From the NCBI GenBank assembly GCA_951799425.1, contig OX637394.1, positions 47,991,142 through 48,055,141 of the forward strand: a stretch of DNA of 64,000 nt, written 5' to 3'. Position numbers and translations under genes: made by a program. Source of the DNA: Ilex aquifolium. Its lineage: Eukaryota; Streptophyta; Magnoliopsida; Aquifoliales; Aquifoliaceae. The notes below the pieces were generated by a model. The model searched no databases. It was given only the letters and a program-made list of their open reading frames with translations, and was not told the DNA's origin. This document shows positions 36,701 through 46,399 of the stretch, piece by piece. The first letter of the stretch is position 1. The number at the start of each line of letters is the position of its first letter.

Positions 36701-39700
36701 CATTTGAGGGATACAAGAACTAGTGGGGCCCATGGTTTCAGATGCAAATCTGGTGGGTTGGATTAGGTTGAAAGCCACCCAAGAAGCTTATTCAAAAGGG
36801 TTGTGCCTAGTGCCATAGTTCAAACTCAATTCCACCCTGAGGTGCACAACCCAAGCTTCATTTGGTCAAATTGTTCTGGTTCCAAGCCGAGAGTATTGGT
36901 AACATTTCCCCCTGGCCAGACACAGAATAGTTCAGATTACGTGCAAGCATTTAGATATTTTGAGATAGTTTGAGCTTTGACTCGACCATTACTCTTCTAG
37001 ATTGATTACGCTTTTCCAAAAGTCAAGCATGTTGACGAGTCTAAGCAGTCTTGTTGCATATCCTATTGACTGCCTTCTTATTAAAAAATGTGGTACTTCC
37101 AACTTGGTATATATTATCAGTGATTAAGAAATACAATGTGCTTTGGAAACTCAGGAATGGGGAATGCAAGGGGAATGGATGAAGCATGAATTGAAGATAT
37201 ATTTTTAGTTTAATATGGTAATGTACACTATCACTTCTTTTTTCACTGAACTCAACTCAAGACAACCTTATCCCAACTTTTTGGGATCAACTTTATTAGT
37301 TCTTTACTAATTAGATACTCGAGCATTATTGTTCTTACTTTTATTTCTATATTTGAACTTTTGGGGAGATGTCTATAAAAACTAGGCTTATTCTAATTTG
37401 GATTTGGGAGTACCTTTGTGCTATTGAACATTGATCAAGGATTGAAAATGGATTGTCTCCCTTTTTTCTCACTCTGGGGTAATGTGTTTCTCAGTTTCTC
37501 AACAAAGGTTACTAGTTTTATATTATGTGAACTTTTACTTGTTTTTCTGGTAATGGAGAATCATCTTGATTACGTGTCCTATGGATTTGTGGCTATAACA
37601 CAAACTTAGGACGTTCGCAATCATCGGCAAACTACATGCATTGAGTAAACCAAGGTTCTCTTGCAGCCCTATGAGAATCAACCTTGGGATCTTGCGGTGG
37701 TAACCCTGATATCTGCCCATCTGTCAGGCTATTTATGCTTGGATTGATTCTGTGAGTGACTATGTTACCAAAATTATATGACACCTCATTTTGGTTGGTC
37801 GTGTGTTACTCAAGCCTAGCTTATAAGCTGTTGTGTTGAAGCTTTAGCTGGAGCTTGGCTTTGTTAATTGGCTAGTTATTTTATAGGCTTCTTAATAAAC
37901 CAAATCTTAGCCTTTTTGATTCATTTGCTTCCTAGATGTGTGGGTGTAGTAAATATAAGCTGCCTATTTAATGTGCTATAAAATTCCTGTAGTTAATCTT
38001 TTTATACTATCTATATGTGTGCCTATTTTACGTGTTATAGATCATGCATGCTTTAAGTGATGTTTAAGAACGAAAGCTTGATGCAGCTTCAAGGGTGTAA
38101 ATATGCTGAAGAAATATTCTGCAGAGAACAAAGTTCATAGTGTAAATTTACAGTCACAGCTCATAAATTATGTATTGTTTGGTAGCACTTGATTAAAAAT
38201 ATATTCGATAACTGTTTAAAAAAGTGTTTTGTATGAATCTTAGTATATAATAATACACTTACATATATGCATCTATATACTACTATTCCTGCAATTAAGT
38301 TTGAAAGGAGCAAGTCTGAAAAGAGAGAAGCAAAAGAGTGTAAACATACAAGAGCAACTCAACTTAACAAAGTCTTTGTGCCAATTATTTTGGGTCACTT
38401 ATATAAATCTTATTTTTTCATTGTGTTCTATCAAAGGACTTATTTTCTATTGAAGTATAAGTTATCATATTTTTTTTTATGATCTCGTTTTTCGGCCTAC
38501 CTTTACCTCTTGTACTATCATCGATATGAATAAAATCACATTCTCTTACTGGTCCAATAGTAAGTCTTCTATAAATATTTTCAGATAACGTTAAGTCGAT
38601 TATTTTTTAATTGATCTCTTATTGGTGCTACTTATATGGTTTTGTGAATATACTAATTCCTAATTCTATCATTTCTAGTTTTACTACATTTTATCCTCAT
38701 TAGTTTTTGTCTAAAAAGCAAGGATATGGATATGTGATACGGGTACGATACGACAAAATGACAAAACTTAAAAAAAAGGATACGGGTGCGGCCAATATAC
38801 GTTTATAATAAAATATATTTTGCATTTTACTATTATTTAACGACTTAAAAATTACAATTTTCAATAATTCTTTAATAATAGTAAGAAAAAATATGAATTT
38901 TTACCTTGAAAAAGATGTAATAACGTCTCATTATAATATATGCATAAAATGAGCGTGACCAATTAAATGAATCAGAATCATATTTAACTAGTTGATTTGT
39001 TTACAAGTATTTGTTTTTAAGATTACAGTGAAATTAACTCATTTTTTTAATACTCTTTTGACATGTAATAGTAGATAATACTTGAAAAACACTCGTATTT
39101 TTAAAATTAGATAAAATTTTGTTGATATTTTGTATTATATGTGAACTCGAAAAGAGAGGGTATAGATTAAAATTAAAAATTGTACATCTTGCTTCATATT
39201 TAGAAGTATCCACGAAATATCCACATATTTTTATTAATTATTGAATACGTATAGTGTTTATTCGATACGTATACTTGAATATTCGACGAGTATTATATTC
39301 GAAACGGTATCCGATACGAGTACGTCGGCCTGTGTGCTTCATAGGTTTTTGTGCGTTTAGTGCCTACTATTTACATATTCTGTCCCATGCCCAGATGAAC
39401 GAAGAGGGTTGCGGGTAGCTGACATGACAACCAACATAGTAACTTATGAACATGAATCCAATATACAAGAATAAACACTATTTAAATAAGTACTAAAAAA
39501 AATAAAAAGTCGAGAAATTACTTCAAAAAATCGTTACCGAACGTATCTAAAGAAACTCTAAAACCAATTGTAGTTTTACTTCCTCAGTTCAAGTAATTTT
39601 GTAATATATGCAAGTAGTTTCCCTTTTTGCGGGGAATATTCCGGTCGGGTGTCTGTCTATTCACATGCATGTGAGAGAGCATGCAGATAAACCGACTAGA

Positions 39701-42700
39701 CTGCGTGCGCTCACATACTCACACATACACTCTACCACTATATTGGGCATTATGTTCGTCAGATTCCTAAAGTCAACGTATGTGTGGTTTCATAGACCAA
39801 CTTCAATATTTTGTTGAACAACTTGATTACATTATTTTAGGTCATTTTGGATTAACTAAGGATTAAAATATGAATCAATGTTACCTGGATTGTGGGTTGC
39901 TTTGGTACGTGATAAGGGTATGACTGTACGAGTATGACACTTTCTTAAGTATGCGGTAAGATGGAGGTAGACTTTGATGGTACAATATTTTGGGTTGGAA
40001 TTTGTTTTGAAACTCTTAGTTAGATCGTTTTCATCAATAATATACAACATTATATATCATAAAACATATATAAACATTAAGTCAGTTGTCATTTATATTA
40101 CATTTGTGCTCGATTTTTTATTATCTAAAACAATATATAATTATAAATCTATATAGACGTAGTTAATTAATACGTATTTTATATTTGTGCTATGTATACA
40201 TGTGATCATACATTTTGATGATCTAGATTACGAACCCACCCCGTTTAGGATCAATGTACCTAGATCGTAGGTCGTTAGGGGTTTAGTGAATTCTAGTAAC
40301 TATGGTATGGACATCACAAAAGTGGTATGAGTAAACTCCTTCCCGGGGTTGATAAGGGATTAATTCTCTGATTGCCCTTCTCATACATCCTTTAAAATGC
40401 CAGAATGCCCTATAAGTTGGAAAGCTCATATAACCATACTTAAAGAACATCAAAGGGTCTGGAATTAGGAGGAAACAAGACAAAATTTTGGAAGCATGAG
40501 GGAAATTTTGGTGATCAGACCCTAATAAGCTGTCTATGCTAATAAACATGTTCGGAAACCGTTGCATTACTTGATAACAAGTGTTTCTGTGGTCCATATC
40601 CGTGTTCTGGTAGTTTAACAGAAAGGAGTACTGTGGAACCTCCTTTGTCTGTTCCTCTTTATTGAACTTATGAAAGCATACAAAAACTCTTGGGCGAGAT
40701 ACATTATGTGCTCATTCCATCATTTTCCTTGCATGATCGCTTCACTTTCTATTAGGCTAAACTTTGATAACATGTCTAGAATTGAGCACAAGCCAAAAAA
40801 CACCATGTCTGCTGTAATAGAGGATGGAAATGGCGAGGGGGGGGATAGGATTCCATTGTTTGGTTGGAGGAAAAGGGGAAGGAGGGGAAACAGAATAGAT
40901 AATGACAATGGCAATGGCCAGGGATGGATAGGATTCCATCGTCAGGTAGGAGGAAAAGGGGAAGGGGAAGTCCGAATTTCTTGACGGGATTAGAGATCAA
41001 GGTAATTCTTGTTTCAGCGAATGACTGATTTTGCCGTGGAAATAAGGAAAATTGGCTGATATGTTTTAATAAGGGAATTTCAGGGAGTTGCATAAGTTAA
41101 TGCGACTAATGAGTCGAGATATACTGGCTCCATTTTTGTTGGGTGCAAGATGGAGTAGGTTCCATGTATTTTAGTAAAAAATTAAAAAAATGTGTAGTCG
41201 AACTTGAGGACATAGTTTGCAGATCATTTATAAGGGAGGACTTTCTGGAGGAAATTCAGATAGTGTTTTTCTCGAGTTCTTTTTCTTCTCTCTTCTTTGG
41301 GTTCTGTTGAAGCTCAATAGGCCGTAGTTTTGGGCAATTACTTGCCTGCCCAAGAGTTGGAGGAAAGGGGGAAGGATATAGAAATGTCTTTACCACACAT
41401 TTTTGTTGTTCTTTCAAATGTTTCTGCCCTTCTTACAGCCATCTACCTATAGTACTATAGATGAGGAACTCCTTTCCTTTCTCCTCCCCTCCCAGCTCAG
41501 CCAAATTCCAACTGGCGTTTTTTTTTTGTGGGGTGGAGTGGGGAGGCAGATTCTTTTCCCAAAGGTACTCTTTTCCCTTCCTTCCCTATCTTCTCCAACT
41601 TTTCCATCATTCTTAACAAGGACACCATGAAGGCCTCAAAATGTGAGATTTGCCCATTGATTTTTCTCGATCCTTGAGAATGTGGTATTTAAAATTGCTC
41701 TACAATTCAACACAACTTAATAAAGACTTTATCCCAACTTTTTGGGATTTGGCTACGGGAATCATGTTTCTACATTTTGCTTTATCAAGGATCATATTCC
41801 CCGTGAAGCCGTGAGACATCATATCTTTCTTTTACAATTTTGTTCGAAGTTATTTTCGGCCTACCCTTACCTCTCACATTACGTCAATATGTATCAAATC
41901 ACTCTTCCTCAATGGTGCATTACTAGGTTTGCTATAAATTAAAATCACTCTACAATGAATAATGGGATACCACTTCAGAATATTAATATTTAAATAAGCT
42001 TTGTGCCTTTTCTTTTTCCTGTGTTCAGCATGAGATAACACTTGCTTCGTCCTAATGTGTATATCAGGGTTGATGTGTGAACTATTGTGGAGTGATCCAC
42101 AACCTCAACCTGGAAGAGGACCGAGCAAGCGAGGTGTAGGTCTTTCTTTTGGGGCAGATGTAACCAAAAGATTTTTGAACGAAAACAGTCTTGGTACTTA
42201 CCTGCCCATTTGGATATTTTTTATCATTTCATAAGATCCAATACCGTAACATGCTTTATTCAAATGACAGATCTGGTTGTGCGTTCCCATGAAGTGAAGG
42301 ATGAAGGCTACGAGATTGAGCATGATGGTAAACTCATTACAGTGTTTTCTGCTCCAAATTATTGTGATCAGGTAAATTAATTGCTGCTTGTCCTTCTTGT
42401 GCTCATGCAACTTGCCAATTTTGCTGAAATGTTGCTCAAGGTCAACTGTCATTTAAAGTTTTGGTGCCAAACATAGATGTATGACAAATGTTATTTAAAA
42501 AAATTCATGTTCATGAGGAGATGTGAATTCTATCAAGCTCTAGAATATCTTTAGTTTCTATTTTTAAGATTGTATTTATAATTATAAAATTTTATTTATA
42601 ATTCTAGTCATTTTCTTATAGTAGGGCTTTTATGTATAGTATCTCTTGTACCTAGTTTTCATTATCATGGATTTTAGATTTGCAGACTTTTCTCCTTTAC

Positions 42701-43599
42701 TCTTATACAAATGAGTTTTACTCTTTGTATTATGATGTAGAATACAGGGGATGTATGGTTGATATCCTTGTACGTATTATTTCGGATGAAGAGTACTTTC
42801 TCTTTGGAATTACGCTTTACTGTGTGTTGTAGGGGGCAAATACCAGTTGCTTATTCAATTGTGCTTAGCCCACTGTAGCTGTGTTCTGTGTGGCTGGATA
42901 GAGAAATAAAAACTGCCTTATTTGTGCAGAAAAGAAAAAAAAAACATAAAGTAACAAACTTGAAATGGAGTATAGCAACTACACGACAACTACCGCCAGG
43001 TTTTGATCATTTTGTTTTGGTCCCAAATGAGGACTTCCGTCTAGGTTGTGTTCTGAGATTGCATTTTTCCTGTTAACTTGACATTTGCGATATTTTAATG
43101 TGTCACGGAGTATTTCCTCTGATGGATTCTGGAAGACAGAATCTTGAAAGCTAAGAATTTGTCCGTATCATTTCTATGTCCACTCACATGTTTAGAGGGG
43201 ATTGCAAATTTTTTTTTGACATTTTATTGTGCATGCTGCAGATGGGCAACAAAGGTGCTTTTATTCGATTTGAAGCCCCTGAATTGAAGCCGAATATTGT
43301 GACGTTTTCAGCAGTGGTAAGTGATTTCTGCTTTCACTAATACATTCATTCTTTTGCATTACCTTAAAACAGAAGGAAAAAATAAAAAATTGTGTGCATC
43401 TTGGATTCCTATTTTCTTCTTTTTCTTGTTGGTTTATTTTATTTATTCTGTACTTCTGTTTTTAATACCTTTTCTTCAAGTATTCATTATATCTAGTTGA
43501 TTTTTACCTCCTAATTTTCTTAATTGGATGAAATTGCAGCCACATCCTGATGTGAAGCCAATGGCGTATGCCAACAACTTCCTCCGAATGTTCTCATAG
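12798..43599 (+). CDS. PP5: Serine/threonine protein phosphatase 5 (TPR-PPP phosphatase), 12 constitutive exons
   Basis: Constitutive coding exons: 12798-12876, 12977-13146, 13227-13298, 14206-14356, 29262-29370, 29467-29584, 35327-35474, 35968-36216, 42068-42193, 42271-42371, 43242-43316 and 43540-43599. All borders are GT-AG, and the 1458 bp join in frame to 485 aa. Exons 1-4 encode three TPR repeats, including [20 protein letters not shown] and the YYRRGAAH segment; in known PP5 proteins these bind the HSP90 tail and hold the enzyme inactive. Exons 5-12 encode the metal-dependent PPP domain with GDVHGQ, GDFVDRG, RGNHES, HGG and SAPNYCDQ, ending in the conserved [11 protein letters not shown] tail. 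The plant orthologue (PAPP5) dephosphorylates phytochrome and acts in heat tolerance and plastid signalling. Introns of about 14.9, 5.7 and 5.9 kb are filled with transposons, yet the coding frame is intact. The start matches the plant N terminus [15 protein letters not shown]. Confidence 0.95.
14357..14987 (+). other. Proximal part of PP5 intron 4, nothing recognised
   Basis: Ordinary T-rich intron sequence following the donor ACAG|GTATTA. No repeats or coding signatures are seen. Confidence 0.5.
14988..16790 (-). repeat. Possible solo LTR of a Ty3/gypsy element in PP5 intron 4
   Basis: The block starts TGTGACGCCCTAATTTCTGG. On the minus strand this would be an LTR end of the GGCGTCACA type, common for gypsy elements. 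The next 1.7 kb is non-coding, with no gag or pol, and differs in texture from the flanking intron. The other boundary and a target duplication could not be fixed, so the end coordinate is approximate. Confidence 0.4.
16893..16990. repeat. Terminal-type motif of a DNA transposon (GGGGGCCTGTTTGGTTTGC)
   Basis: The sequence GGGGGCCTGTTTGGTTTGC is a common plant DNA-transposon terminus. It lies about 770 bp upstream of the hAT transposase start and may be the left end of that element or of a Harbinger-like one. No matching inverted end was found. Confidence 0.4.
17668..19896 (+). pseudogene. hAT transposase (BED finger, DUF659, dimerisation domain), broken
   Basis: Reading from the ATG at 17668, a BED-type zinc finger (MSWQCNFC, then [10 protein letters not shown]) is followed by the HYARNPYF segment and a DUF659 core ([10 protein letters not shown] through GVSIVSDGW). 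Next comes an RNase H-like region around [11 protein letters not shown] and [12 protein letters not shown] near 18510-18640. After a short intron-like gap, the segments [19 protein letters not shown] (19.28 kb) and the C-terminal dimerisation domain [10 protein letters not shown]...CERNW (19.5-19.7 kb) follow. Breaks include a frameshift in a T-run near 17792, several stops at 18.35-18.9 kb and frame changes around 19.65 kb. It sits in PP5 intron 4, in the same orientation as PP5. Its 3' flank was hit by the nested element at 19949-23900. Confidence 0.88.
20921..21513. mobile_element. Non-autonomous hAT element inserted in the Harbinger-like terminus
   Basis: 593 bp with perfect 13-bp inverted termini (TAGGGGTGCAACT and AGTTGCACCCCTA), extending imperfectly into a GGGCGGG block. 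It has a perfect 8-bp target duplication, TTTGGTAA, at 20913-20920 and 21514-21521. The target duplication lies inside the terminal repeat of the Harbinger-like element, so this is the youngest layer of the nest. Both ends carry repeated CGGGTTGGGCTCGGGTT-type motifs. No coding capacity. Confidence 0.92.
22036..22317 (-). CDS. Myb/SANT-like DNA-binding domain protein of the Harbinger-like element (truncated)
   Basis: 93 aa starting [13 protein letters not shown]. After an acidic leader, residues 28-90 match the Myb/SANT-like domain of plant transposon partner proteins: [20 protein letters not shown], then FKRETWN, then [15 protein letters not shown]. Such proteins bind the element ends and help the transposase. 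The usual second half of the domain (the GFGWD and DEVW segments) is not found, and the frame ends soon after [10 protein letters not shown], so it is probably non-functional. Confidence 0.65.
   Translation of the reverse strand: MANTNVSNAGSDDGVEVQSTKSDTPWPAKSEAIFIDLMDEQVAKGNRGTTTFKRETWNYILEEPKIRTGYSYNHEQLKNKFNQLRRVCQQSAG
24170..24260. repeat. Right-end fragment of the CTAGGAAGCAC-type MITE family
   Basis: The string GTATCCGTGTTTGTGTTTCATAG resembles the right ends of the elements at 34258-34961 and 38711-39344. No left end is found nearby, so this looks like a truncated copy. Confidence 0.4.
24290..25950 (+). other. PP5 intron 4 segment of unknown origin
   Basis: About 1.6 kb with more balanced composition than the surrounding intron. 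Two open frames (24539-24775 and 24853-25182) resemble nothing I know and have no plant gene signals. The texture of 24.5-25.3 kb suggests possible organelle-derived DNA, but I cannot show it. Confidence 0.3.
25955..26130. repeat. Short degenerate tandem repeat in PP5 intron 4
   Basis: Four to five units of about 30 bp follow the pattern AAAGTTTCTRAAATTACAGT plus TTGCCCCT. This type of repeat is often seen in transposon-derived leader or LTR sequence. Confidence 0.6.
26702..27079. mobile_element. hAT-type MITE just upstream of the PP5 cassette exon
   Basis: 378 bp with inverted termini CAAGGATCGAAATATCG and CGATATTTTGATCCTTG and a perfect 8-bp target duplication, CTCTAGGC, at 26694-26701 and 27080-27087. 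The ends are filled with GGAAACGTTTCGAC-type palindromic motifs, so a transcript could form a strong hairpin. It ends 164 bp before the acceptor of the alternative PP5 exon. It belongs to the same family as the element at 19949-23900. Confidence 0.93.
27244..27414 (+). CDS. PP5: PP5 alternative (cassette) exon encoding membrane-spanning segments
   Basis: The acceptor is TTATAG|GGACGG and the favoured donor is CAGTG|GTGTCT. The exon is 171 bp, a multiple of three, and joins exon 4 and exon 5 in phase. It encodes 57 residues: [12 protein letters not shown], then two hydrophobic stretches ([16 protein letters not shown] and [20 protein letters not shown]). Known plant PP5 genes have an equivalent exon between the TPR and phosphatase domains whose inclusion gives a larger membrane-bound isoform, while skipping gives the soluble form. 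Inclusion here would give 542 aa. A second in-frame donor at 27447 (CTAG|GTTAGA) would give 204 bp. The homology is to the hydrophobic pattern and position rather than to exact residues. Confidence 0.82.
27448..29261 (+). other. PP5 intron between the cassette exon and exon 5
   Basis: Ordinary AT-rich intron ending in the acceptor AAATCTAG at 29261. No repeats or coding signatures are recognised. Confidence 0.45.
30321..31093 (-). repeat. 3' LTR of the intron gypsy element, with a tandem duplication
   Basis: This LTR carries a tandem duplication of about 197 bp (about 30700-30895 and 30897-31093). Each copy runs from AAATTACAAAAATACCCTTG to GCATCATTCTT. The partner LTR has only one copy, so the duplication arose after insertion. 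Confidence 0.7.
31663..32109 (-). pseudogene. LINE (L1-type) reverse-transcriptase C-terminal fragment
   Basis: An open frame of 148 codons matches the region after the reverse-transcriptase core of plant L1-like non-LTR elements: [20 protein letters not shown], then [20 protein letters not shown], then [20 protein letters not shown]. The YADD core, endonuclease and 3' poly(A) tail are absent. It lies inside the gypsy remnant in the same minus orientation. Confidence 0.85.
32494..32650 (-). pseudogene. Ty3/gypsy gag fragment
   Basis: The translation reads [20 protein letters not shown], then [20 protein letters not shown], then a stop. This is the typical core of chromovirus-like gag. Further degenerate gag sequence ([13 protein letters not shown]) continues on the same strand below 32490. 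Confidence 0.75.
32916..33600 (-). repeat. 5' LTR of the intron gypsy element
   Basis: 685 bp, partner of 30321-31093, with a single copy of the block that is duplicated in the other LTR. The two LTRs differ at many positions by eye, indicating an old insertion. Confidence 0.65.
34258..34961. mobile_element. hAT-type MITE (CTAGGAAGCAC termini), copy 1
   Basis: 704 bp with inverted termini CTAGGAAGCACGGATAC and, on the right as reverse complement, CTAGGAAGCACAGATAC. The flanking 8-bp repeats are ATTTTTGT (34250-34257) and GTTTTTGT (34962-34969). The interior has a GA/CT-rich stretch at 34400-34640 and repeated GGACAC/GTGTCC motifs. It lies in the PP5 intron before exon 7. Confidence 0.82.
36217..38710 (+). 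other. PP5 intron 8, proximal part
   Basis: Non-coding intron. It contains two partial copies of a dispersed repeat: a short one near 37249-37310 and a longer one at 38356-38600. Nothing else is recognised. Confidence 0.45.
38356..38600 (+). repeat. Dispersed repeat (RTE/SINE-3'-end-like), copy A
   Basis: It begins CAACTCAACTTAACAAAGTC, continues with a TTTTGGGTCA block and later TTTTTCGGCCTACCTTTACC. It matches the copy at 41705-41940 block by block, and its 5' motif recurs near 37249. The common plant form is known as the 3' part of short non-LTR elements; that assignment is from memory. Confidence 0.55.
38711..39344. mobile_element. hAT-type MITE (CTAGGAAGCAC family), copy 2
   Basis: 634 bp with left end CTAAAAAGCAAGGATA and right end (reverse complement) CTATGAAGCACACAGG. 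It is flanked by a perfect 8-bp duplication, GTTTTTGT, at 38703-38710 and 39345-39352. It is more diverged from the family termini than copy 1. It lies in PP5 intron 8. Confidence 0.8.
39353..42067 (+). other. PP5 intron 8, distal part
   Basis: Non-coding intron ending at the acceptor TATATCAG (42067). It holds an approximate tandem duplication of about 85-90 bp at 40815-40975 (GGATAGGATTCCAT...GGAGGAAAAGGGGAAGG, twice) and the dispersed repeat copy at 41705-41940. No coding signature is seen. Confidence 0.5.
41705..41940 (+). repeat. Dispersed repeat (RTE/SINE-3'-end-like), copy B
   Basis: It begins CAACACAACTTAATAAAGAC, then TATCCCAACTTTTTGGGATT, and later TTTTCGGCCTACCCTTACCT. It is collinear with the copy at 38356-38600. 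Confidence 0.55.
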
Positions 43600-44265
43600 T
43601 TCACCTACCTGACCAGGACCACTGCATCTGTTAGCTACACGCTGGCCTTACTGCTCATGTGCAAGGTTAGTGCACAAGGTTGGAGTTGATAGTGGTCATG
43701 TTGACAAATGCATACGTTGTAATGTGAGATTTTTGAGATAACATCATTCTACGGTCTACTGATGGTGAGGATACTTGGGATCCTGGTTCTCGGTTTTCTT
43801 TTCTGGACCACAAATTGAGGTTAACTGGTTAATATGAAACCCACTGGCATGAATGATGGTGCCTTGTAAAATGTTTGTCCTGCTTCTCCATTTGTATTTA
43901 TTACTGCTTTCCTGTTGCTCTTCATAAGATATTTGTTGTTTCTCAATTTCTTCTTTGGGAATATGCAAATAATGCTTTTACAAGTTTGTTCAAATAAGTT
44001 GTTTATTTTGTTACGTTCTCTCTGGAATATTGAGACAATGGTGCGCAGGTATGGAATAAGTTTTGGCTGCAAATGTGGGTTGTGAATTTTGTGCATCAGG
44101 GACAAATTTTGACTGACGCTTGCAGAAATAGGGGCATTAGTCTACTCTTTGCTTAGTGAGGAGCATGTAATCTATTGGCTTGTTACTTCCTTTTTATTGG
44201 AAATTTTTTATGTTTGATGGACAGTCTTACCGAAAGGCCGTATAATCTTCATTCTAATCAATGAT
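43600..44265 (+). other. PP5 3' UTR and downstream flank
   Basis: T-rich sequence follows the PP5 stop codon (TAG, 43597-43599). The 3' end of the transcript probably lies within this stretch, but I cannot fix a polyadenylation site. Confidence 0.4.
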
Positions 44266-45450
44266 GATTACAACATTAGGCAAACTTGCCATTTATTTAA
44301 TTCCACCCAGATATGTTGCAGGTGAGCTAATTGTCTTTTCAACATAGTTGCATCTCGTTCTGGAAGACGGTTTTCCCATATTTGGTTCATCAAAAACCAG
44401 ATCACAAACTTCTCACAAAAAAGGAGCAGTTCTAGTAAGATTTGTAATATGAATTCCTTTGAGCTTTGCAGAGATATAAGGTTCCATTTTAGGATTTCAT
44501 TATCTAGTACCGTGGCCAAAATGAACTCCTGTCTCTATCATCTCATGTTCGAATATATTCTTAGAAGTGGTAGAGAGGAATTTGTGATGTACAATTAGAA
44601 GTGGTAATGAAATCGACTCATTTGATAAAAAATTGTTTGCATTCAAGAATTTTCAAGTGCATGACACTGCTTATGGAACCTAATGCCTCATTTTCTTTTC
44701 TTTAAGCTTTGTTTTGAAATGTGTTTTTATGTTATTCGTGCGAAATATGAAGGACCAATTATGTTTTCCAGTAAGATCTGGTTTCTCCCAGGGCCCTTTA
44801 TCATTCGTATCACGCGCACATCTTCAAGCAATTGGGGGAGGCGCCGAGTACATATATGAGGCAGTCCCGGGATTGAAAGTCTATTCCCTCGTGTTCAAGG
44901 ACTCCTTAACTTCGGTTGAACAAAAAAAGTTCAATCTTGTGAAATTGTAGCGTAGGCGAAACCTAGTTTGAGCTGGGCTTGACTGTTAAGCTTAAATTCT
45001 TGCTCAAAGTTGGTTTGAAACCGAGCTTTACCTTGTCATGAAACAATTTTTAGAATTAAACCTTCAACAAACTAAATTCTAAAAAAAATAAACCCCTTAA
45101 AATCTCTATTAGTAAAACTAAAATCAGCAGCATAAGTTCAAACTGTCCAAAACTGTACTAGGGAGGAGAGACAAAGATAGAAATAGCTTTGTTTGAGATT
45201 GTTCAATTGATGAATGGGGGATGTTTGACAGTAAAATTTGAATCATTCATTGATGGAAACCCTTTGAGCAGATTCGAGTGACATATTGGGAATTGACTTG
45301 TTTAAAAAGCGAGCTTAGAAAGTTGGTTAGAAAGTTGGTTGCAGGATTTAGGAATTCCTGTATTTTTCTCATATAAATTATAGGTATACCATTGAAGCCC
45401 TTAAAACTCCATCATCAACTTCATCGCGAAAGGAGGAGCGAGGATGTCCA
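44266..45450. other. Intergenic DNA between PP5 and the gypsy remnant
   Basis: No recognisable gene. A 78-codon frame at 44714-44950 has no known motif. The distal part may be transposon-derived. Confidence 0.3.
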
Positions 45451-45453
45451 ACC

Positions 45454-46399
45454 TTGAACGCCATAAGAGCTACACCATCCATGTATCACCTCCTCCTAAG
45501 ATTCCCCACCAAGCATGGAAAAGGGGAGCTCCAAGGGGATCAAGCCATGGCAAGGGGATGTTATGTTGCTTCTACAAGGGATAAGAATCCACAAGCAGCA
45601 CTGCAAGTGGAAAGCTTTTATCTGCGAGAGTGGGATGAAGATCGAAGAGTTCGCCCAGTGGAGAAACTAATTGTAATACATTTGGGAGAAAGCCTAGAGC
45701 AAGTGACCTATCTGGGATCAGGCTTCCCCTAGAGACTAGAAAAATATTGGAAAGATTTTTACGATATGATGTTGATGTCTTCGCTTAGAGCCACGATGAT
45801 ATACGTAGCATCGACCCAGGGGTCATTGTACATAAGCCAAATGTTGATCCATGTTGCAAACCTGTTAGATAGAAGAGAATGTATTTGTCCCAGAAAGGGC
45901 CAGGGCCATTAATGAGGAAGTAGATAAACTTCTTCATGCCAAGTCTATAAGAGAGATAAAATACCTTGAACGACTAGCTAACGTGACAATGGTCAAGAAG
46001 CAAAATTGGAAGTGGAGATTATGCATCGACTTTACTGATCTTAACAAGGCCTGCCCAAAGACTGCTTCCCTTGCCTAGAAACAATCTTCTAGTAGATGTT
46101 ACAGTTGGATTCCAGTTGTAAAGTTTTAAGGATGCATTCTCAGGAAACAATCAGATCCAAATGCATTCTGATGGCCAAGAGAAGACCTCTTTTGTAACAT
46201 AACAAGGTCTTTACTACTACTACTACTATAAGGTATTGTCCTTTGGTTTAAAGAACGCTTGAACTACATATCAACGTTTGGTCAGTTGAATCTTCAAGGA
46301 TTTTATTAGAAAAATAAATAAGATTTACATAGATGCTATGTTGGTAAAAGTCCAGCATGCCTCATGTCATATGTCGCACCTCAGCGAAGCTTTTGAGAC
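45454..46399 (+). pseudogene. Ty3/gypsy pol remnant, 5' part (protease-RT linker and reverse transcriptase)
   Basis: The frame at 45454-45732 carries STYHLLLKFPT-like and KGELQGDQAMARGCYVAS motifs, the region between protease and reverse transcriptase of plant gypsy elements. Further on, in broken frames, come DPGVIVHKPNVDPCCKPVR, then WRLCIDFTDLNKACPK of the reverse transcriptase, then degenerate sequence and a YIDAMLVK remnant of the YIDD motif near 46330. Many stops and frameshifts are present. The copia element at 46400 interrupts it; it continues at 51088. Confidence 0.82.

Noticed and set aside
40283-40597. 104-codon minus-strand frame within PP5 intron 8
   Set aside because: No known domain and no supporting signals; probably chance in a large intron.
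44714-44950. 78-codon plus-strand frame downstream of PP5
   Set aside because: No recognised motif, no splice or promoter support, and it lies in intergenic DNA bordering a gypsy remnant.
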